This document shows positions 6,455-9,825 of a DNA stretch of 9,825 bases, piece by piece; position 1 is the first letter of the stretch, and each line of letters begins with the position of its first letter. Where the stretch lies: positions 1-9,825 of the forward strand of contig CAMQXE010000030.1 in NCBI GenBank assembly GCA_947038745.1, written 5' to 3'. Below the pieces are notes generated by a model. That model was given only the letters and a program-made list of their open reading frames with translations, did not search any database and was not told the DNA's origin. The stretch comes from an uncultured Propionibacteriaceae bacterium. Its GTDB lineage: Bacteria > Actinomycetota > Actinomycetes > Propionibacteriales > Propionibacteriaceae. A program made the position numbers and the translations under genes.

Positions 6455-7996
6455 CTAGGCGCGGCCTCGGTGCTGCTCAACAATGGCACGTACCTGACCA
6501 GAACACAGGAACGCCTCGGTTGCCTCTAGCTCAGGAGCAGTGAAGCGATCCGGTCCTGGCCCCTCAACAGTGGTCCGCAAAGCAGCGATCAATGCTGCCG
6601 AAATCGGAGCTGGTGCCAGCGGCCCACGCATATCAATGCCCCGGGTAGCAGCGTAGAACTCAATGGCGATGACATGACGCAGGTTCTCAATAGTCTTGCG
6701 CAGCTTGCGCGCCGCTGACCACCCCAGCGATACATGGTCTTCCTGCATAGCCGACGTCGGGATAGAGTCCACCGACGCAGGATTCGCATTCGCCTTGCAG
6801 TCATGGACTAACCCGGCCTGCGTGTACTGTGCGATCATCAGACCCGAGTTCACGCCCGGATCAGGAGACAAGAACGCCGGTAATCCATGCGAACGGGCCG
6901 GGTCAAGCATCCGGTCAGTACGACGTTCACAGATCGAGGCCAAGTCAGCAGCCGGAATTGCCAAGAAATCTAGGGCATATGCCACTGGCGCACCATGGAA
7001 ATTACCGTTCGACGCTAACCGGCCGTCGTCAAGTAACGCTGGGTTATCGACGGCAGCGGCCAACTCGCGCTCAGCAACACTGAGGCAGTAGTCAATAGTG
7101 TCGCGGCAGGCACCATGCACCTGCGGCGCACAGCGCAATGAATACGCATCTTGCACAATGGTGCAATTCTCACGATGCGAGGCCACGATCTGCGATCCCT
7201 GCATGACGTCAAACATCGTGGCAGCCGACTCAGCCTGGCCCGGGTGCGGGCGAAGAGGTGTGTGTAGTTCTGGGCGGTAGCAAGCGTCTGTGCCTAGCAA
7301 TGCTTCAACTGAGAGCGCACATGAGACGTCAGCCAAGTAGACCAGTTCACGAAGATCGGCACAGGCCATAATGAGTTGGCCCAACATGCCGTCGGTACCA
7401 TTGATCAGCGCCAAGCCTTCCTTCTCGCGCAGTTCGACAGGAGTGATACCCGCTTCGGCAAGCAGTTCAGGTACCGGGCGCTCGACGCCATCCTTGTCAC
7501 GGGCCCGGCCCTCACCCAAGAGCACGAGCGCACAATGCGAAAGTGGGGCAAGATCACCCGAGCAGCCCAAGGAACCAAACTCATGCACAATCGGCGTAAT
7601 CCCGGAGTTCAAGAGGGCAATGTAGGTTTCTAGCGTCTCGACGCGGATACCTGTATGCCCAGAAGCCAGCGTCTTGCAACGCAAGAACATGAGCGCACGA
7701 ATAACCTCGCGCTCGACCTCGGCGCCCACACCGGCAGCATGCGAACGCACCAAGGCACGCTGCAATTCGGCCCGCTGAGCTGGCTCAATCTTGGTATTTG
7801 CGAGCGCACCGAAACCTGTTGATACGCCGTAGACTGCGACATCGGATGCCGCCATGGCATCAACCGCGTTACGCGCCTGTGCGACCTTCTCTCGTGCTTG
7901 TGCGGTGAGCTCGACTTTGGCTCCCTCACGCGCAACAGCAATCACCTGCGATGCAGTAACACCGCTGGTTCCAAGCGGAATGATGATGTCATTCAT
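6455..7996 (-). CDS. hutH: Histidine ammonia-lyase
   Basis: HutH removes ammonia from L-histidine to give urocanate, the first step of the pathway, in the cytoplasm. Its 513 residues match the family length. Y56 in YGVSTGFG, the SGDLAPLSH segment (146-154), [14 protein letters not shown] (282-295), GNFHG (331-335) and QEDHVS (418-423) are the expected active-site blocks. The self-processed MIO cofactor triad is normally Ala-Ser-Gly. Here it reads Cys-Ser-Gly (C145-S146-G147, the Cys codon at 7562-7564). The key Ser and Gly are kept, so activity is still expected. The ATG at 7994-7996 overlaps the hutI TGA as ATGA, with GGAAGGA 6 bases upstream inside hutI, so translation is probably coupled. 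A strong terminator follows. Confidence 0.96.
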   Translation of the reverse strand: MNDIIIPLGTSGVTASQVIAVAREGAKVELTAQAREKVAQARNAVDAMAASDVAVYGVSTGFGALANTKIEPAQRAELQRALVRSHAAGVGAEVEREVIRALMFLRCKTLASGHTGIRVETLETYIALLNSGITPIVHEFGSLGCSGDLAPLSHCALVLLGEGRARDKDGVERPVPELLAEAGITPVELREKEGLALINGTDGMLGQLIMACADLRELVYLADVSCALSVEALLGTDACYRPELHTPLRPHPGQAESAATMFDVMQGSQIVASHRENCTIVQDAYSLRCAPQVHGACRDTIDYCLSVAERELAAAVDNPALLDDGRLASNGNFHGAPVAYALDFLAIPAADLASICERRTDRMLDPARSHGLPAFLSPDPGVNSGLMIAQYTQAGLVHDCKANANPASVDSIPTSAMQEDHVSLGWSAARKLRKTIENLRHVIAIEFYAATRGIDMRGPLAPAPISAALIAALRTTVEGPGPDRFTAPELEATEAFLCSGQVRAIVEQHRGRA

Positions 7997-9171
7997 CGAT
8001 TGTCCTTCCAGATAAGTCGTCCGCGTTGGTACACGGAGCTGATGAGAGGCACACCGGGCCGATAGGCCAGGTGCAGGTAGCTGGGCGCATCCAGCACGAC
8101 GAGATCGGCGCGAGCACCGATTCCAAGATGTCCAATGTCATTTCTCCGTAAAGCCCTGGCCCCGCCGAGGGTCGCAGCCCACAGTGCTTCGTCGGGAGTG
8201 AAATGCATGTCACGAACGGCGATAGCTAGGCAGAATGGCATCGACGTTGTATAGCTTGACCCTGGGTTGCAGTCTGCTGCAATGGCGCACGTTACCCCGG
8301 CGTCAAGGAAACGGCGAGCGTCTGGATAAGGCGCACGGGTAGAAAACTCTGCCCCTGGAAGCAGCGTGGCAACAGTATTTGAGGCAGCCAGCGCCTCGAT
8401 ATCTTCATCGCTGGCATAGGTGCAGTGGTCAGCAGAAGCACAATCCAGTTCGACAGCGAGTTGAAGCGCAGGGCCACGTTGTAGCTGGTTAGCGTGAATC
8501 CGTGGCATCAGCCCGGCTGCCTTACCGGCTATAAGAATCCTCCGGGCCTGCTCAACTGTGAAAGCCCCGCGATCACAAAATACGTCAATCCACTTGGCTC
8601 TGGGACGAACCTGCGGGATCATCTCAGACACAATTAGATCGACGTAGGCATCAGGGTTATCGGCAAACTCTTGGGGAACAACATGTGCACCCAAGAACGT
8701 CACTTCTTCGGTAAGGCGCCCCGCTACTTTGAGCGAGCGAGCCTCATCAGCCGTTGTCAGACCGTACCCAGATTTAGCTTCTAGCGTGGTGGTCCCCTGC
8801 CGGGCAGCTTCGTCAAAGAGCCGGCGGGCGTTAGCTAAAAGCTCACTATCAGTAGCGTGACGAGTGGCATTGACGGTGGTTTTAATCCCACCTGCTGCAT
8901 AAGATTGCCCCGCCATCCGTGCCGCGAACTCTTCGGCTCTATCGCCAGCAAAAACGGGGTGGCTGTGCGAATCGACGAATCCAGGGATGACAGTACGCCC
9001 CTGCGCATCAACCCGATCTCCGGTAACTGCCTCGGGAATCATCGAGCGCGGCCCGAACCACGCAATCCTGCCCTGATCGATGACGAGCGCAGCGTTGGTC
9101 ACAATGCCTAGTGGCGTCGTACCAATGCTGGCGTCATTTGTGATGAGCTGGCCAATGTTGTCGATAAGCAT
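7993..9171 (-). CDS. hutI: Imidazolonepropionase
   Basis: HutI hydrolyses 4-imidazolone-5-propanoate to N-formimino-L-glutamate, the substrate of the FtcD encoded nearby. It is a metal-dependent amidohydrolase of 392 residues. The metal site is visible: H69 and H71 in [11 protein letters not shown]226 in RIHANQ, and D300 in [23 protein letters not shown] (131-138) and SADHC with H249 are further family blocks. The C-terminal part ([12 protein letters not shown], 351-362) is the usual composite-domain strand. Start ATG 9169-9171 has no Shine-Dalgarno and an in-frame TAG lies four codons upstream, so no earlier start exists in this frame. A TAGCCT box 9 bases before the ATG suggests a leaderless transcript. 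The stop overlaps the hutH start by 4 bases. Confidence 0.95.
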   Translation of the reverse strand: MLIDNIGQLITNDASIGTTPLGIVTNAALVIDQGRIAWFGPRSMIPEAVTGDRVDAQGRTVIPGFVDSHSHPVFAGDRAEEFAARMAGQSYAAGGIKTTVNATRHATDSELLANARRLFDEAARQGTTTLEAKSGYGLTTADEARSLKVAGRLTEEVTFLGAHVVPQEFADNPDAYVDLIVSEMIPQVRPRAKWIDVFCDRGAFTVEQARRILIAGKAAGLMPRIHANQLQRGPALQLAVELDCASADHCTYASDEDIEALAASNTVATLLPGAEFSTRAPYPDARRFLDAGVTCAIAADCNPGSSYTTSMPFCLAIAVRDMHFTPDEALWAATLGGARALRRNDIGHLGIGARADLVVLDAPSYLHLAYRPGVPLISSVYQRGRLIWKDNR

Positions 9172-9180
9172 GATGAGTTC

Positions 9181-9186
9181 AGGCTA
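9181..9186 (-). promoter_or_regulatory. Candidate -10 box for a leaderless hutIH transcript
   Basis: The minus strand reads TAGCCT, fitting TANNNT, and ends 9 bases before the hutI ATG. A start point about 7 bases downstream would fall at or beside the start codon, which would explain the absence of a ribosome binding site. No convincing -35 box is seen, which is common for such promoters in Actinobacteria. A six-base match alone is weak evidence. Confidence 0.3.
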
Positions 9187-9239
9187 GTGGCTCAGTAAGC
9201 CCGGCGCTGCTCTGGGGGCCTGATGAGTTAAATTACAGC

Positions 9240-9279
9240 AAAACAGTGGCTGCCCATTCTCTTAGGCAGCCACTGTTTT
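9240..9279 (-). terminator. Intrinsic terminator after hutU
   Basis: A perfect 15-bp inverted repeat (9240-9254 paired with 9265-9279; core CAGTGGCTGCC) with a 10-base loop is flanked by AAAA on one side and TTTT on the other, the classic form, and can work on either strand. It starts 10 bases after the hutU stop codon on the minus strand and separates hutU from hutI, 68 bases before the hutI start. Confidence 0.88.
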
Positions 9280-9289
9280 AGTACGGGTT

Positions 9290-9825
9290 TTACTTCTCGC
9301 CAGTTTCCCACATCGGAATCCGCACGCCGCGTTCCTTAGCCACCTCGACAGCTCGGTCATAACCAGCATCAACGTGGCGGATAACACCCATACCGGGGTC
9401 GTTAAGCAGCAGCCTGGAAAGTTTCTCCGCAGCAAGCTCGCTACCGTCAGCGACGGAAACCTGCCCAGCGTGGATTGAGCGGCCAATACCAACGCCACCA
9501 CCGTGATGGAGCGATACCCAAGTCGCACCCGACGATGTTGCCAATAGACCGTTAAGCAACGGCCAGTCAGCAATCGCGTCCGACCCGTCAAGCATGCCCT
9601 CAGTCTCGCGGTAAGGAGAGGCCACCGAGCCAGAGTCCAAATGGTCTCGGCCAATGACAATCGGAGCTGAAATCTTGCCTTGTGCAACGAGCTCGTTGAA
9701 CTTCAACGCCGCCAAGTGACGTTCGCCGTAGCCCAACCAGCAGATTCGCGCCGGTAGACCTTCATACTCGACGAACTCTGCTGCCGCATCTAGCCACTGG
9801 TGCAAGTGCTTGTTCTCCGGGAACA
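9290..9825 (-). CDS. hutU: Urocanate hydratase, C-terminal 177 residues
   Basis: Urocanase adds water to urocanate to give imidazolonepropionate, using tightly bound NAD. Only the C-terminal third of a protein that is usually about 550 residues long is present; the rest lies beyond the right edge. The visible part contains the family signature [15 protein letters not shown], including the conserved cysteine near the NAD site (codon 9740-9742). It is followed by [53 protein letters not shown] and [16 protein letters not shown]. It ends WETGEK with TAA at 9290-9292. It is transcribed towards hutI, but a strong terminator lies between them. The reading frame is open to the window edge without a frameshift. 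Confidence 0.96.
   Translation of the reverse strand, partial: FPENKHLHQWLDAAAEFVEYEGLPARICWLGYGERHLAALKFNELVAQGKISAPIVIGRDHLDSGSVASPYRETEGMLDGSDAIADWPLLNGLLATSSGATWVSLHHGGGVGIGRSIHAGQVSVADGSELAAEKLSRLLLNDPGMGVIRHVDAGYDRAVEVAKERGVRIPMWETGEK

Overview
The window looks like an actinobacterial chromosome segment. It has moderately high GC, GTG as well as ATG starts, and 2-oxo acid dehydrogenase and histidine ammonia-lyase proteins of the type I associate with Actinobacteria. A small-genome member such as the Actinomycetaceae is plausible, but I cannot name a genus from sequence alone. There are eight protein-coding genes, two cut by the window edges. No RNA genes, insertion sequences, CRISPR arrays or phage genes are visible.

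Left part (1-2453, minus strand): a tight operon for a branched-chain 2-oxo acid (or pyruvate) dehydrogenase complex, read from right to left as E1 alpha, E1 beta, then the lipoyl-domain start of E2, which runs off the left edge. The genes are 0 to 9 bases apart and each has a clear ribosome binding site. Upstream of E1 alpha lies an AT-rich region of about 220 bases with a perfect 7-bp hairpin, and then an intrinsic terminator belonging to the next gene. That gene, at 2729-2947, encodes a small 72-residue membrane-anchored protein of unknown function with an acidic tail.

Middle and right part (3057-9825): histidine catabolism by the formiminotransferase route. HutU (urocanase, cut by the right edge), HutI (imidazolonepropionase) and HutH (histidine ammonia-lyase) convert histidine to N-formimino-glutamate. 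FtcD (formiminotransferase-cyclodeaminase) passes the formimino group to tetrahydrofolate and releases glutamate and ammonia. hutI and hutH overlap by ATGA. hutU is separated from them by a strong hairpin terminator. ftcD has its own transcription start on the far side of an unrelated plus-strand gene. No hutG or hutF is seen in this window.

Between hutH and ftcD, on the opposite strand, is a 449-residue polytopic membrane protein (5044-6393) with features of GT-C type glycosyltransferases. It shares a bidirectional terminator with hutH and a divergent 151-bp region with ftcD.

The most interesting observations are: a Cys2-His2 zinc-finger-like motif in a roughly 70-residue insertion inside the formiminotransferase domain of FtcD; a Cys-Ser-Gly rather than Ala-Ser-Gly MIO triad in HutH; an inverted repeat lying inside the best candidate ftcD promoter; and a shared CTAGCCT box just upstream of two genes that lack a Shine-Dalgarno sequence, suggesting leaderless transcripts.
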